Shown: positions 52,002 to 60,894, counted from the first letter of the stretch. The stretch is DNA of 64,000 bases from Catenovulum maritimum (GCF_001050375.1 NZ_KQ130500.1:19358-83357), one strand, 5' to 3'. The notes: generated by a model from the sequence alone, not told the origin. Numbers and translations are program-made.

Positions 52002-54643
52002 TACAAAACTCCTTTACAGTTATCTATTTGCTTAAAGCTGAGATTATTAGCCGTAATCGTTTCAGCAAATGAACTTGTTGAAACTGTTGGCACAGCAAAA
52101 CATTGATAATCATCAGACCGAGTTGTCTGCACTAAAACTAAATTCTCATAGCCCATGGATTTCAAGTTATTAATGGTTGCTAATAAGTGCTTCTGATCAT
52201 TCAAAAGCGTTACCATAGATTTTTCAATTTTATTTAACAGTGATTCTTTAAAAATAGACCCGTTTGCCATACTCAAAAAATATCCGCCATCGCCGTAATT
52301 ATTAACAAAACTTTCGGCTAAACTGGATATATCAGGGTTATAGAAATACTTTTGTTCCGCGAGTAAAGCTAAATCTCTATTTTCTAGAAAATTAGGGACT
52401 GTGACTTTAGACACTTTGTTATTCGTTAAATTAACCCCAAAGAAAGCACCAATACTATGATCTCGCTTGAGGATAGTTACATTCGCGTCAAATTCTTTTT
52501 TATCACTCACCCAAAATAAAAAGTCGGAGAGCATCCAACTTGGGACTTGATAAAACACTGAATTAAAAATTTCATCATAAGAACTTAAGGCTTTAAACAC
52601 AGAATCCGTAGAGCTAATTTTAGCTATCTTTTCGCCTTCATTATTGAGATAAAATTGAGGTACAACCAAACTTGAAACAAACTGTAAAAAGCCATGATTT
52701 CTATATTTAAGATACAAACCACTCTCTAAGTCTAAACCACGGCCAAAAACTAAAAATTTTAATTCCTCTTCATCACTTTTGATAGCTAATGAAGTTTCAT
52801 CTTTAACATTTTCTGCAAAAGAATTCATAATTTGTGCAAAGCTATTTTCTTCATGCAGGGAGTCATACACAGGAACAATAAATACCACTGAAACTAAACT
52901 AGATAATAAAATTATGTATGGCAATCCGTGCCATCTAAAACGACATAATTGAATCAAAGTTTTCAACATTAAGACAAAAATAGCCGTAAAACTAATAGCG
53001 ACACTAAAAGGCAAAACGACAGATAGCTTCAGTGCATCGACACCTAATTGATACAAAGATCCACCCGGAGCAAAAGCAGAGGCAGCAGCAGTTGAAGATA
53101 TCATTCGAATAAATGAAATATTATCTTGTTGTGCTATCCATTTTTTTAAATACTCGCTTTCCGATAAACCTGGCGTAAACTCGGATATGTAATATGAGCC
53201 AAGTACTCGTTTTGCTTCTTTATTTACATTTTTGTGTGTCGCAAAACCAACCCTATCTAAACCAGACTCAAATATTGAAAGCTTGGAGGTTGTTTTGTAT
53301 TCATCCCAGATATTTTTTGCTTCAGTTTCATATTTCTTATAAAGAAATTCTGCAATTGCAGATACCTCGTGAACTTGCCAATTATCAGGTAAAGTAATCC
53401 CCTGCTGATTAAATTTTTTAATCAGTAATTTACGTGCATCTTCCGAAACAACAAAAGTATCAAAGGTTTCATGCTCTCCAACACCATAAGCAGCTTTCAA
53501 CCAACGTTTACGGCCAGTAGTAAGCATAGCTAATAATCGGTCATCAGTGTCTATTATCCCCATAAAGAAGACATCTTCGGGGAGAACATTAACACCTATA
53601 TATTGGCCACTTTCATACTTGATGTTATTCAAATCATTAGCATGTGCAGCTCTGATTTGTTGGCGGCAACTATCGTTACATCGGCTAGATTTGAATTGCT
53701 TTTTATATTGGCGATGTAAATCTTCCAAGCTTGGGTTTTTTGATAAAGTTTTAAAGTTATCTCTCGCCGATTCAAATTGATAAACATAGGTGTCCCAGCT
53801 CGTTTGCAATTCCTTATTTGTGATATCAATTAACTGCAACTGCTCTCTATATATCGCGTCATCATCTTCTAATCGTTCGACCGCTCGCATATAGCGATTG
53901 TTCGCTTGTTGATATTTTTGGTATTCCTGTCGATAAAAATCATCGAACCGTCTTAATTTGGGTAGCCCTTCTTTTAAGAAACGCTCTTCTTGGTGACCCG
54001 TTAAATATGTATCAGCTAACTGCTCCATGTTACGCTCAATGAGCTGATTAAATTCTGTAGAGATATAGGCTAATGCTGGAATTAACGAGTTAATTAACCC
54101 AGCTCTCTGCCCGTCTTCCAACAAAGCATTATAATCATTGGCACCATCAATTTTTATTCGACCAGCTAAGTGACCTTCCTTGTAAATAATAGCCCTCACT
54201 GCACTCAACTTGTCATCATTACTGCGAGAGTGAACATAAGAGTCAACCGCAATCCTATAAATGGGGAACAACATAGCCCAAATTAAGATAAAAATAATAA
54301 TCTTTGACCAAACAATATCCTGACGTAAAAAAGCCAGCGCAGGAAATTGCTTCATAAAGCGGTTATTAAGCTTAAGAGACAGTGCATTAATCTTAGGAAA
54401 AAATGAAACAATGACCAAAGCAAGGCCGAAGCTAGATAACAAACGACCAAAAATATCCAAACGTTTTATAGCTTCCGCTTGCTCCCCAAATAATTCACTA
54501 ACGGGTAATGAATAAAAATCAATCAGCATAAAATTGAGAGACAACTCTAATCCAATATAAATAACAAATATTGAAATAAGCAGTATGATTTTAGTATGGG
54601 TATACCAAGAAGATGGCTTGATTTCTGATTGTTCCATTATCAT
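52001..54643 (-). CDS. Large membrane protein of unknown function, 880 residues
   Basis: Hydrophobic segments lie at about residues 18-40, 66-84, 113-132, 545-572 and 585-603. Between the third and fourth is a region of about 400 residues rich in charged helices (for example ERNMEQLADTYLTGHQEERFLKEGL and YQKYQQANNRYMRAVERLEDDDAIY), likely periplasmic and partly coiled coil, with a Cys pair in SSRCNDSCRQQ. A C-terminal domain of about 270 residues follows the last helix. I recognise no family. The gene start overlaps the stop of the lipoprotein gene (ATGA), and the following gene overlaps its stop. It could be the central membrane component of the sigma/kinase system; this is inference. Confidence 0.8.
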   Translation of the reverse strand: MIMEQSEIKPSSWYTHTKIILLISIFVIYIGLELSLNFMLIDFYSLPVSELFGEQAEAIKRLDIFGRLLSSFGLALVIVSFFPKINALSLKLNNRFMKQFPALAFLRQDIVWSKIIIFILIWAMLFPIYRIAVDSYVHSRSNDDKLSAVRAIIYKEGHLAGRIKIDGANDYNALLEDGQRAGLINSLIPALAYISTEFNQLIERNMEQLADTYLTGHQEERFLKEGLPKLRRFDDFYRQEYQKYQQANNRYMRAVERLEDDDAIYREQLQLIDITNKELQTSWDTYVYQFESARDNFKTLSKNPSLEDLHRQYKKQFKSSRCNDSCRQQIRAAHANDLNNIKYESGQYIGVNVLPEDVFFMGIIDTDDRLLAMLTTGRKRWLKAAYGVGEHETFDTFVVSEDARKLLIKKFNQQGITLPDNWQVHEVSAIAEFLYKKYETEAKNIWDEYKTTSKLSIFESGLDRVGFATHKNVNKEAKRVLGSYYISEFTPGLSESEYLKKWIAQQDNISFIRMISSTAAASAFAPGGSLYQLGVDALKLSVVLPFSVAISFTAIFVLMLKTLIQLCRFRWHGLPYIILLSSLVSVVFIVPVYDSLHEENSFAQIMNSFAENVKDETSLAIKSDEEELKFLVFGRGLDLESGLYLKYRNHGFLQFVSSLVVPQFYLNNEGEKIAKISSTDSVFKALSSYDEIFNSVFYQVPSWMLSDFLFWVSDKKEFDANVTILKRDHSIGAFFGVNLTNNKVSKVTVPNFLENRDLALLAEQKYFYNPDISSLAESFVNNYGDGGYFLSMANGSIFKESLLNKIEKSMVTLLNDQKHLLATINNLKSMGYENLVLVQTTRSDDYQCFAVPTVSTSSFAETITANNLSFKQIDNCKGVL

Positions 54644-54918
54644 TTAAACACCACAACTTTATCTTTAGCACGGCTTTGAGCGTCACGTTTCCTGTCAATG
54701 CAGAATTGATAGTGTTGATCTTGAGGTTTAACGTCCTGACATCTATCTTTTACGACTTTCACATTTTTTGAAATATTTGACTTGTAAGATGAAGGGGCAA
54801 TTGGGCTACTCGTAATTGCATTAATTTTTTGAGTAGACTTAGAAGGTCCACTGACACAGCTTGATAAAAACAATATAGCGAAAATTAAGCTAAAGTAACG
54901 TGAGAGTTTGTAAAACAT
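54640..54918 (-). CDS. Small lipoprotein, 92 residues
   Basis: A signal peptide ends in lipobox FLSSC (Cys21). The mature part is about 70 residues, basic, with three further Cys (two close together: DRCQDVKPQDQHYQFCIDRKRD), which may form a disulfide. AAGG precedes the start. It is coupled to the 880-residue membrane protein by an ATGA overlap. No family recognised; it may be an accessory of that membrane protein. Confidence 0.75.
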   Translation of the reverse strand: MFYKLSRYFSLIFAILFLSSCVSGPSKSTQKINAITSSPIAPSSYKSNISKNVKVVKDRCQDVKPQDQHYQFCIDRKRDAQSRAKDKVVVFK

Positions 54919-54975
54919 AAATATACCTTTCTCCTTGGAATTAATAATTTATTGCTTGCTGGAACTCAAAGTGCG

Positions 54976-55668
54976 CTAATCAACACACCTTGGTTCTGTA
55001 CTGGCTATATCGAAATCAATAATATTCGCGTTACCATCATGATCCACTAATACATTGTTCAAACTAATATCACCATGTTTAACCCCTTTAGACTCAGCAT
55101 GTGCTAATGCCTGCCTAAAGGTATGTTCAATTTTTTTCAGTGTTTTCGGTTCTGGATTTGATTGTAAAAAACGATGCAGAGTCTCACCTGCTATATATTC
55201 CATTAGTATATTTGGTTCTCCCGTTTCATCAAAACCAACATCAATAAAACTGGCGATGTGCTGGTGATCTAATTTTTCCAGAATTTGTGCTTCGCCTTTA
55301 ATTGTGACCATTGCATCATCGTAGCTATGTGCTAACGAAAAATATTTCACCGCGACAACTTGCTCAATTAATCCATCGATACGTTCAGCTTTATACACAT
55401 CACTCATACCACCTTGACCAATCAGTTCGATCAAACGGTATTTTCCATTAATTAAGCGACCTATTCTGTTATCAGGGTCATCCATTTGCATGAGTGGTTC
55501 GTAAATTTTTTCAAACAGCAAATCGGAATCTTTTTGCTTGTGAGAAAGCAGATTAAGCAACTTACTAGCTTTTTTAGGGCTATGCTGTACTAGGTTTTTG
55601 TAAATTTCAGAGACTTCAGGATTCGGCTCTTTAGAAAGCTCTATAAATAAATCATAAAAATTTGACAT
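54976..55668 (-). CDS. Short Ser/Thr protein kinase-like protein lacking most of the C-lobe
   Basis: This 230-residue product has the usual N-terminal extension of ECF-linked kinases (about 1-75), then YRLIELIGQGGMSDVYKAER (Gly loop 84-93), the Lys of VAVKYF (K108), E126, the hinge ILMEYIAGETL, the catalytic loop HGDISLNN (H198, D200, N205) and DFD (218-220) where DFG is expected. It then stops 10 residues later, so the activation segment, APE and helices F-I (about 100 residues) are missing. Only 57 bp separate it from the next gene and no remnant is seen there. I chose ATG 55668, 1 nt after the sigma stop. It may be a degenerate kinase, pseudokinase or minimal phosphotransferase. Confidence 0.8.
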   Translation of the reverse strand: MSNFYDLFIELSKEPNPEVSEIYKNLVQHSPKKASKLLNLLSHKQKDSDLLFEKIYEPLMQMDDPDNRIGRLINGKYRLIELIGQGGMSDVYKAERIDGLIEQVVAVKYFSLAHSYDDAMVTIKGEAQILEKLDHQHIASFIDVGFDETGEPNILMEYIAGETLHRFLQSNPEPKTLKKIEHTFRQALAHAESKGVKHGDISLNNVLVDHDGNANIIDFDIASTEPRCVD

Positions 55669-55669
55669 A

Positions 55670-56257
55670 TTAATCAACTAATTCGTTAAGATACCACGAC
55701 TTAGCAAAGCTTAAGTCATTGTGCACTGTCCTAATAGATATGCCCAGTAAATTAGCTATCTCATCTGGCGTTAAACCAGCAAATAAACTTAAATTAAATA
55801 CCTCAACGCACCTTTCCTTTTCAGCCGCTAAGCTGGTTTCCGCCAGATTTAATTTGGCATAAATATCAGGTACTTCAAAAATATGATTTTGCTCATGATT
55901 AAAGTTATCGGCAGAATCTGTCTTTCTTTTTAAACTAGAAGCTTTCCGGTATTGATCATACAACACACTCTTAACCACTTGAGCAATCAAGGTATAAAGT
56001 TCTTTCCTTGTACTCACTGTTTGTTCTCTGTGCTTTGATAGTTTTATATAAGCATCGTGAACGATAGTGGTGGTCGTCTGTAAACAAATGTCCAAAGCGG
56101 CAGATTTACTGTTTTGTTTGAGTTTTTGTTTTCTAACTTCGTTTTTTATTCTTTGGTAACAGTATGAAAAAATGTCATTAAAAGATGTCGAACTGCCAGA
56201 TTTCCACTTTACAATTAACTCCGTAATGTCTGGAGAGCTATCTCGTACATCGTTCAT
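55670..56257 (-). CDS. ECF-type RNA polymerase sigma factor (kinase-associated group)
   Basis: This 195-residue sigma factor resembles the ECF group that is encoded next to Ser/Thr kinases (TIGR02999, Sig-70_X6 type). Region 2 is at about 8-95 (ITELIVKWKSGSSTSFNDIFSYCYQRIKNEVRKQ, TTTTIVHDAYIKL, LYTLIAQVVKSVLYDQYRKASSLKRK) and region 4 at about 135-190 (FNLSLFAGLTPDEIANLLGISIRTVHNDLSFAKSWYLNEL). It is the first gene of a six-gene operon and is divergent from the PEP-CTERM gene across about 250 bp. The adjacent kinase-like protein is its natural candidate regulator, known for the family by association. Confidence 0.9.
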   Translation of the reverse strand: MNDVRDSSPDITELIVKWKSGSSTSFNDIFSYCYQRIKNEVRKQKLKQNSKSAALDICLQTTTTIVHDAYIKLSKHREQTVSTRKELYTLIAQVVKSVLYDQYRKASSLKRKTDSADNFNHEQNHIFEVPDIYAKLNLAETSLAAEKERCVEVFNLSLFAGLTPDEIANLLGISIRTVHNDLSFAKSWYLNELVD

Positions 56258-56509
56258 TCAGTGACTCTATAAATTCCGTAAAATAAATACAGATTCTATC
56301 TTATATGATTCTAATTTTAAGCTTCAAGCACTAAATTTTTATTTATTTATTGCACTTAGCTTTCAAAAATACGTATCTACCACCCGCTAATCATCTTATT
56401 AAACTAGAGCAAGTTTAATAATCTCATTGCTACGACTCTCATATTGCAAGCTCCAACAGAGCGCTGAAATAAATAGAGTTTAGTTTTACCACATATAAGG
56501 AAAGATAAG

Positions 56510-57277
56510 ATGACTAAAATTAAATTGATTAGCTTAGCCGCATTAATATTTAGTAACGTCGCCCATGCAGGCTTAATCAACAGAGGTAACGGCATGTTAT
56601 ACGACGACGTGCTAGATATCACATGGTTACAAGATGCTAATTACGCCTATACGAGTGGGTACGCCTCAGAAAATAAGCAAGGTTCATTTTTCTCTAGCTC
56701 GACACATGACATAAAATCGAATGGCCGTATGGGCTGGGATGCGGCTAACAATTGGGCCGACCAACTTGTATATGAAGGGTTTGACGATTGGCGCTTAACA
56801 ACCGCAGATCCAACTGATACCAGCTGTGATCCTATATACAATGGTTATGGATGCATTAGCCACCAAAACGAATTATCTTACATGTTTTATATCAACCTTG
56901 GTTTACACGGGATCTACGACTCAAATGGTGCAACCGATCCAGAATGGCATGATATAGGTGGCTCTTTAGCATTAACGAACCAATTTAACGATGCAATCAC
57001 TGGCGAGATCTTACAAATTGATAACCTGATTTCTTCTCATTATTGGACTCAAGACGAATACAGTGAAGGTTCCAACTCCGCATTTAACTTAAATTCGACT
57101 TACGGCTCTGTCACTAACTCTCACAAATCTCGTGCTTACTATGCTTGGGCTGTAAGAGATGGCGATATCCTATCGTCTCAAGTATCGAAAGTACCAGAGC
57201 CGACTTCTTTAGCAATTTTCTGTGTTGGCATGTTAGGTTTGGCGGCTCGAAAATTAAGCAATCCCAAAGGAAATTAG
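56510..57277 (+). CDS. PEP-CTERM surface protein with DUF1566/Lcl-like domain
   Basis: This 255-residue protein has a signal peptide (1-20, AHA-GLI). The domain body (about 22-218) shows the DUF1566/Lcl pattern: LDITWLQDANYAY, GWDAANNWADQLVYEGFDDWRLTTA, HYWTQDEY, AYYAWAVRDGDI. The C-terminal sorting signal VPEPTSL (228-234) leads a hydrophobic helix and Arg/Lys tail, the PEP-CTERM signal cut by exosortase in exopolysaccharide-producing bacteria. AAGGAAAG precedes the ATG. It is divergent from the ECF sigma operon. No exosortase gene is in the window. Confidence 0.88.
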   Translation: MTKIKLISLAALIFSNVAHAGLINRGNGMLYDDVLDITWLQDANYAYTSGYASENKQGSFFSSSTHDIKSNGRMGWDAANNWADQLVYEGFDDWRLTTADPTDTSCDPIYNGYGCISHQNELSYMFYINLGLHGIYDSNGATDPEWHDIGGSLALTNQFNDAITGEILQIDNLISSHYWTQDEYSEGSNSAFNLNSTYGSVTNSHKSRAYYAWAVRDGDILSSQVSKVPEPTSLAIFCVGMLGLAARKLSNPKGN

Positions 57278-57644
57278 TTTAACCACTTAAAAAAATGATT
57301 TATTTGACCTGAGCTAAAGTATGCCGCTTGCTTGAAGCGGCATGACTAATAAAGCAACTTTACCTTTCTCCCTTTAACTCAACTAACGATATATTTAATG
57401 CATCTTCTATGTATCATAAGTCTTTTTATAGATCCGCTAAAAGCCTGTTGCGCTTAACTTTAAACTTGAGCTCATAAAAACAGCTAGTTAAATTTGGTAA
57501 AAGAAAAAATCAAAATATGACTCAATTTGATAGGACTTGTTTAGAATATAACTAATAGGCTAGTATACCTCCTCATTTTTTAAACAATATGCACGTTTAA
57601 TACACTGCCGAGTCATTTTCGATTTACATGTTAAAGGTCTTCGC
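57278..57644. other. Intergenic region between PEP-CTERM and sigma-factor genes
   Basis: About 365 bp with no ORF. It contains the hairpin at 57321-57343 and the ribosome site AAAGG (57633-57637) of the next gene. Confidence 0.6.
57321..57343 (+). terminator. Hairpin after the PEP-CTERM gene
   Basis: ATGCCGCTT (57321-57329) and AAGCGGCAT (57335-57343) form a perfect 9-bp stem with a 5-nt loop, 44 bp past the stop. A T tract is lacking. Confidence 0.55.
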
Positions 57645-58223
57645 TTGCCGCTAAACCAATCAAATAAAATACGGTTATCTGAGAATAATCCCTCTAATTT
57701 AGCTAGCATTGAGGGATTTGAAGCCTTATTTGAAGCTGATAAAAATCGGCTTTATCGCTATATTTATGCTTCTGTTTGGGATTCCAGTGCTGCCGACGAT
57801 ATTTTTCAAGAAACTAGTTTAACTTTGTGGAATGAGTTTTCTAAATTTGAACCCGGAAGTGACTTTTCTAAATGGGCAACTTGTATTGCATTTAACCGCA
57901 TTAGGGCCTTTAAACGCAGACAAAATAAATATCAGTTAGGATTAGAAGACGACTTATTACAAGAATTTAGTAATAACCTTTCAATCCTTGAAGAGAATAC
58001 TGCAGCACAGGAAGTAAAGTGGCGTCATTTAGAGCATTGCTATACTTTGCTTCCCCCTCCAATGCAGAAAATTTACCAATATTTTTATAATCATAACTTG
58101 ATGGCACAAGAGATTGCTGATCAATCTGGTCGTTCTATCTATGCTATTCGCAAGGCTATCCACAAATTAAGAAAAAAATTATTCGATTGTGTTGAACAAA
58201 AAATTAGCGGAGAGAAGAAATGA
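57645..58223 (+). CDS. ECF-like sigma factor (Rhodopirellula/Verrucomicrobium subfamily)
   Basis: This 192-residue sigma factor has region 2 (FEALFEADKNRLYRYIYASVWDSSAADDIFQETSLTLWNEFSKFEPGSDFSKWATCIAFNRIRAFKRRQNK) and region 4 (LPPPMQKIYQYFYNHNLMAQEIADQSGRSIYAIRKAIHKLRKKLFDCV). This matches the planctomycete/verrucomicrobial family (TIGR02989 type). The start is TTG 57645 with AAAGG 7 nt upstream; no in-frame ATG precedes it. The stop overlaps the start of the membrane FecR-LamG gene (ATGA), a sigma/anti-sigma pair. Confidence 0.88.
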   Translation: MPLNQSNKIRLSENNPSNLASIEGFEALFEADKNRLYRYIYASVWDSSAADDIFQETSLTLWNEFSKFEPGSDFSKWATCIAFNRIRAFKRRQNKYQLGLEDDLLQEFSNNLSILEENTAAQEVKWRHLEHCYTLLPPPMQKIYQYFYNHNLMAQEIADQSGRSIYAIRKAIHKLRKKLFDCVEQKISGEKK

Positions 58224-59920
58224 TCAGAAGTGAAAAATTTGCCGCTATTCGAGAAATTGCTGACGCGATAGGCACTAAAACAGCGACTCCCGAACAACAA
58301 AAGCAATTATCACAGTTGCTTAAAGGTAACCTTGAAGCGCAACAATTTTTTTATGATTACATGGGAATGCATGCTCAATTACTCTCTGGTGCCGATCGTA
58401 ATTTAGAATTTTCCTACAAACGCAAAACAGAAACCGCCGTCACAGAAGAGTTTGTCATTAGACGTAAAGACAGCGAAGACGCACTAAACGATATAGCGAC
58501 ATACACAGGCAACCCAAAACAAACAACAGCTATGCCATTAGCAGCATCTTCTAACCAAGATAATAAACAGCCCCCTAAAGCTCCTGCTAAGCTGTTAAAA
58601 TTGTCGATAATACTCATCACTCTAACCTTTTTGTTATTCTTAGTTTGGCAAATATTTAATCCAAACACTGCGCCGGTTATTGCAGAAATCGAGCAGGGAA
58701 AAATTTCAATTATTGGCCAAGGTAGAATAGATAAATCCCAGCTATTTTCGGGCGAATATCAAGTTGATCAAGATTCTAGTTTGATACTCGCCGATGGTGA
58801 TAAACTGTTCTTAACCGCCAATACCCATATTAAGTTTTTTAATCATAATGAAATACGATTAACCCAAGGAAAATTGAGAATCACTCCAGTAACAAATAAT
58901 AATATTATTCTGCATGGCTCCAATTTTACCCTACATACAAATGGCGGATTGCTTTCCCTCGACTTAACTCAAGCGCATCAAAACCCCATCATACATAGTG
59001 GCGACAATACCTTGTTAATACCCAGCCGATGGCAACCGAAACATTTTTGGAGTTTTGATAGCCAAAGTGATCGTGCGATTGATTCAGCGGGCGGAGCAAC
59101 AGGCATCCCCTCAACAGGAACCTCCAGAACAGTCGGATTAGTAGGACACGGCGCGTTTATTTTTGATAATAGCGCCAACGCACGTATTGATGTAGGCTCC
59201 GGTGGTGGTACAGCACCGGCAACTGGATCTTTTTCGGTGACCGATGGCGTCACCATTGAGGCACTGATTCGTCCAGAATATTCTGGTGAATTTAAAGCGA
59301 TAGATACTATCTTTCGTAAAGACCGAGGAGATGGTGAACTCCGCATGCTACTCAGCTTTCAGCATGATCAAGGTAAAAACTACCTGCGACCAGAAGGTCA
59401 ATTTAATGAAAGTTTAAGCTTTGGTCTCTACATTGTCGGTCAAGGTTACCATGAATTAAAACTGCCACTTGATGGGCTCGAAGGACGCCCAACATTAGCT
59501 CAGTTGCAACAAGGTGATTTTCATCATCTAGTAGCAAGCTACAATGTAACAACAGGTTTGAAAGCCATCTATATAAACGGTGTTCGACTTGCAAGTTACC
59601 AATATCCAGCTGGGTCAAAAATTTTAAGTGGCGGGCCAGGACAAGCTTCGATTGGAAATAATCCAGCAGAATCTCGTTGGGCGATGGAGGCTTTCTCAGG
59701 CATTATTGATGAAGTCGCGTTTTACGATTTTGCTTTACCGCCATTTTTATTACAGCAGCATTTTAAAAATGTTCAGCAAGGGCAAAATTACTTTGGTCGA
59801 CCGCCAAATGCCCAACCACTCCCCAAAACATCTACACTAGAGTTACCTGCGAATGCTGCTGTTGAGCTAGAGCCATTAACTGGCTTACCTTTAAAACGCA
59901 TACAAAAATCGTACGATTGA
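58220..59920 (+). CDS. FecR-like membrane anti-sigma protein with C-terminal LamG domain
   Basis: This 566-residue inner-membrane protein has a cytoplasmic N-terminal helical part (about 1-118) that would hold the sigma factor, and one transmembrane helix at about 124-144 (LLKLSIILITLTFLLFLVWQIF). A periplasmic FecR-like beta domain follows (about 150-260; FSGEYQVDQDSSLILADGDKLFLTANTHIKFF). A concanavalin-like LamG domain (about 275-515; HFWSFDSQSDRAIDSAGG, TIEALIRPEYSG, IYINGVRLASY, IDEVAFYDFAL) closes it. The LamG part would bind a polysaccharide and signal to the sigma factor. It is coupled to the sigma gene by an ATGA overlap. Confidence 0.88.
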   Translation: MIRSEKFAAIREIADAIGTKTATPEQQKQLSQLLKGNLEAQQFFYDYMGMHAQLLSGADRNLEFSYKRKTETAVTEEFVIRRKDSEDALNDIATYTGNPKQTTAMPLAASSNQDNKQPPKAPAKLLKLSIILITLTFLLFLVWQIFNPNTAPVIAEIEQGKISIIGQGRIDKSQLFSGEYQVDQDSSLILADGDKLFLTANTHIKFFNHNEIRLTQGKLRITPVTNNNIILHGSNFTLHTNGGLLSLDLTQAHQNPIIHSGDNTLLIPSRWQPKHFWSFDSQSDRAIDSAGGATGIPSTGTSRTVGLVGHGAFIFDNSANARIDVGSGGGTAPATGSFSVTDGVTIEALIRPEYSGEFKAIDTIFRKDRGDGELRMLLSFQHDQGKNYLRPEGQFNESLSFGLYIVGQGYHELKLPLDGLEGRPTLAQLQQGDFHHLVASYNVTTGLKAIYINGVRLASYQYPAGSKILSGGPGQASIGNNPAESRWAMEAFSGIIDEVAFYDFALPPFLLQQHFKNVQQGQNYFGRPPNAQPLPKTSTLELPANAAVELEPLTGLPLKRIQKSYD

Positions 59921-59972
59921 TATATACCAACTAAAGGAAAAAGAAACGGGAAAAAAGGTGAGGAAAACAGGC

Positions 59973-60013
59973 TGCCTACAACTCACTATGAAATGTTACC
60001 ATGGCTGTAGGCA
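59973..60013. terminator. Hairpin between convergent FecR-LamG and lyase genes
   Basis: TGCCTACA (59973-59980) pairs with TGTAGGCA (60006-60013) across a 25-nt loop, followed by AAAACCCCC on the plus strand. It could be a terminator or a structured 3' UTR; the loop is long. Confidence 0.4.
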
Positions 60014-60040
60014 AAACCCCCTTAAGGAAGAGGAGGGATG

Positions 60041-60070
60041 CATGTATGGTTTGCGTCGTAAACTTACATG
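60041..60070 (-). terminator. Two-part hairpin overlapping the lyase stop codon
   Basis: CATGTA (60041-60046) pairs with TACATG (60065-60070), and GTTT (60049-60052) pairs with AAAC (60060-60063) around a 7-nt loop. It covers the end of the lyase gene and may aid termination. Confidence 0.4.
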
Positions 60071-60894
60071 ACAGAATCTAAGCTAGTCCCCACCTTCATA
60101 TCATGGTAGTAAGTGTTGACAGCATATTTGCAAGATTTCTTGTTATAAGCGCCCCACTTTGGATAAACAAACTTGCCATCATTAGTCCTATGGAATGCGG
60201 TTTTTTTATCATCCGATAACTTCACCTGATATAACTTACTTTGTTTATTATCTAACGCTTGTTGAACGCCATTAAACCAAAACTGAACAATGCCACCAAA
60301 ATCATTTTTATCAACTTTAATCCGAACTATGAAAGAAACCCACTCACCTTGCGGAACAGCTTTGCGCCACAGCACAGTCCGACGAGCAGATTGCGAAACC
60401 TTTCCTTTATAATTCGCGCCAAATGCATTTAAGGTTAACTCACCATCATACTCTAGGTTAAGCGGATAATTTTGGTGATGCGGACTTGCTGATTTCCATT
60501 GAAATACCGTGATTTCTTTATCAATTTTGGCTCCATCAAGGGTATCAATTTTCCACTGCCATGAAATATAAAGGTCATCTCCCTCTTTAGGCGATAAAGC
60601 ATTAACTGTGCCCTCAAAACGCGCAAACTCGGCTCTTTTTCGATTAAGCGGTTTATGTATTTTCCAAATACTTCCCAATTCAGGGTCTTGTGCTATTTTG
60701 GCTGACGATGAGGGGACGCCCTTTTCATCACCTCGACTAACACAATAATCTTGAGGATAGTTCCCCGTATCCAGTCTTTTAAAGAAGTCACTGACTTGAG
60801 CACTTTTAGTGGGTTCCGCAGACCATATAATTTGTGCTGAAAGCGACGATATATTGAAGGTAAATAAAAATAATATTAACAATAATTGTTTCAT
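60064..60894 (-). CDS. Secreted polysaccharide lyase, probably ulvan lyase (PL28-like)
   Basis: This 276-residue protein has a signal peptide (1-20, LSA-QII) and a single beta-jelly-roll domain. Phrases such as NYPQDYCVSRGDEKGVPSS, EGDDLYISWQWKID, KEITVFQWKSASP, NYPLNLEYDGELTLNAFG and FHRTNDGKFVYPKWGAYNKKSCK match, from memory, the short jelly-roll lyases including the Nonlabens PL28 ulvan lyase. Cys residues at C47 and near the C-terminus may form a disulfide. A GH78 rhamnosidase gene next door supports ulvan, which is rich in rhamnose-3-sulfate. Another uronic-acid polymer cannot be excluded. Confidence 0.72.
   Translation of the reverse strand: MKQLLLILFLFTFNISSLSAQIIWSAEPTKSAQVSDFFKRLDTGNYPQDYCVSRGDEKGVPSSSAKIAQDPELGSIWKIHKPLNRKRAEFARFEGTVNALSPKEGDDLYISWQWKIDTLDGAKIDKEITVFQWKSASPHHQNYPLNLEYDGELTLNAFGANYKGKVSQSARRTVLWRKAVPQGEWVSFIVRIKVDKNDFGGIVQFWFNGVQQALDNKQSKLYQVKLSDDKKTAFHRTNDGKFVYPKWGAYNKKSCKYAVNTYYHDMKVGTSLDSVM

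Noticed and set aside
60038..60070. Two very short ORFs after a GAGGAGGG sequence, like a leader peptide
   Set aside because: They are 7 and 9 codons long, lie between convergent genes and overlap the end of the lyase gene, so there is no downstream gene to regulate.
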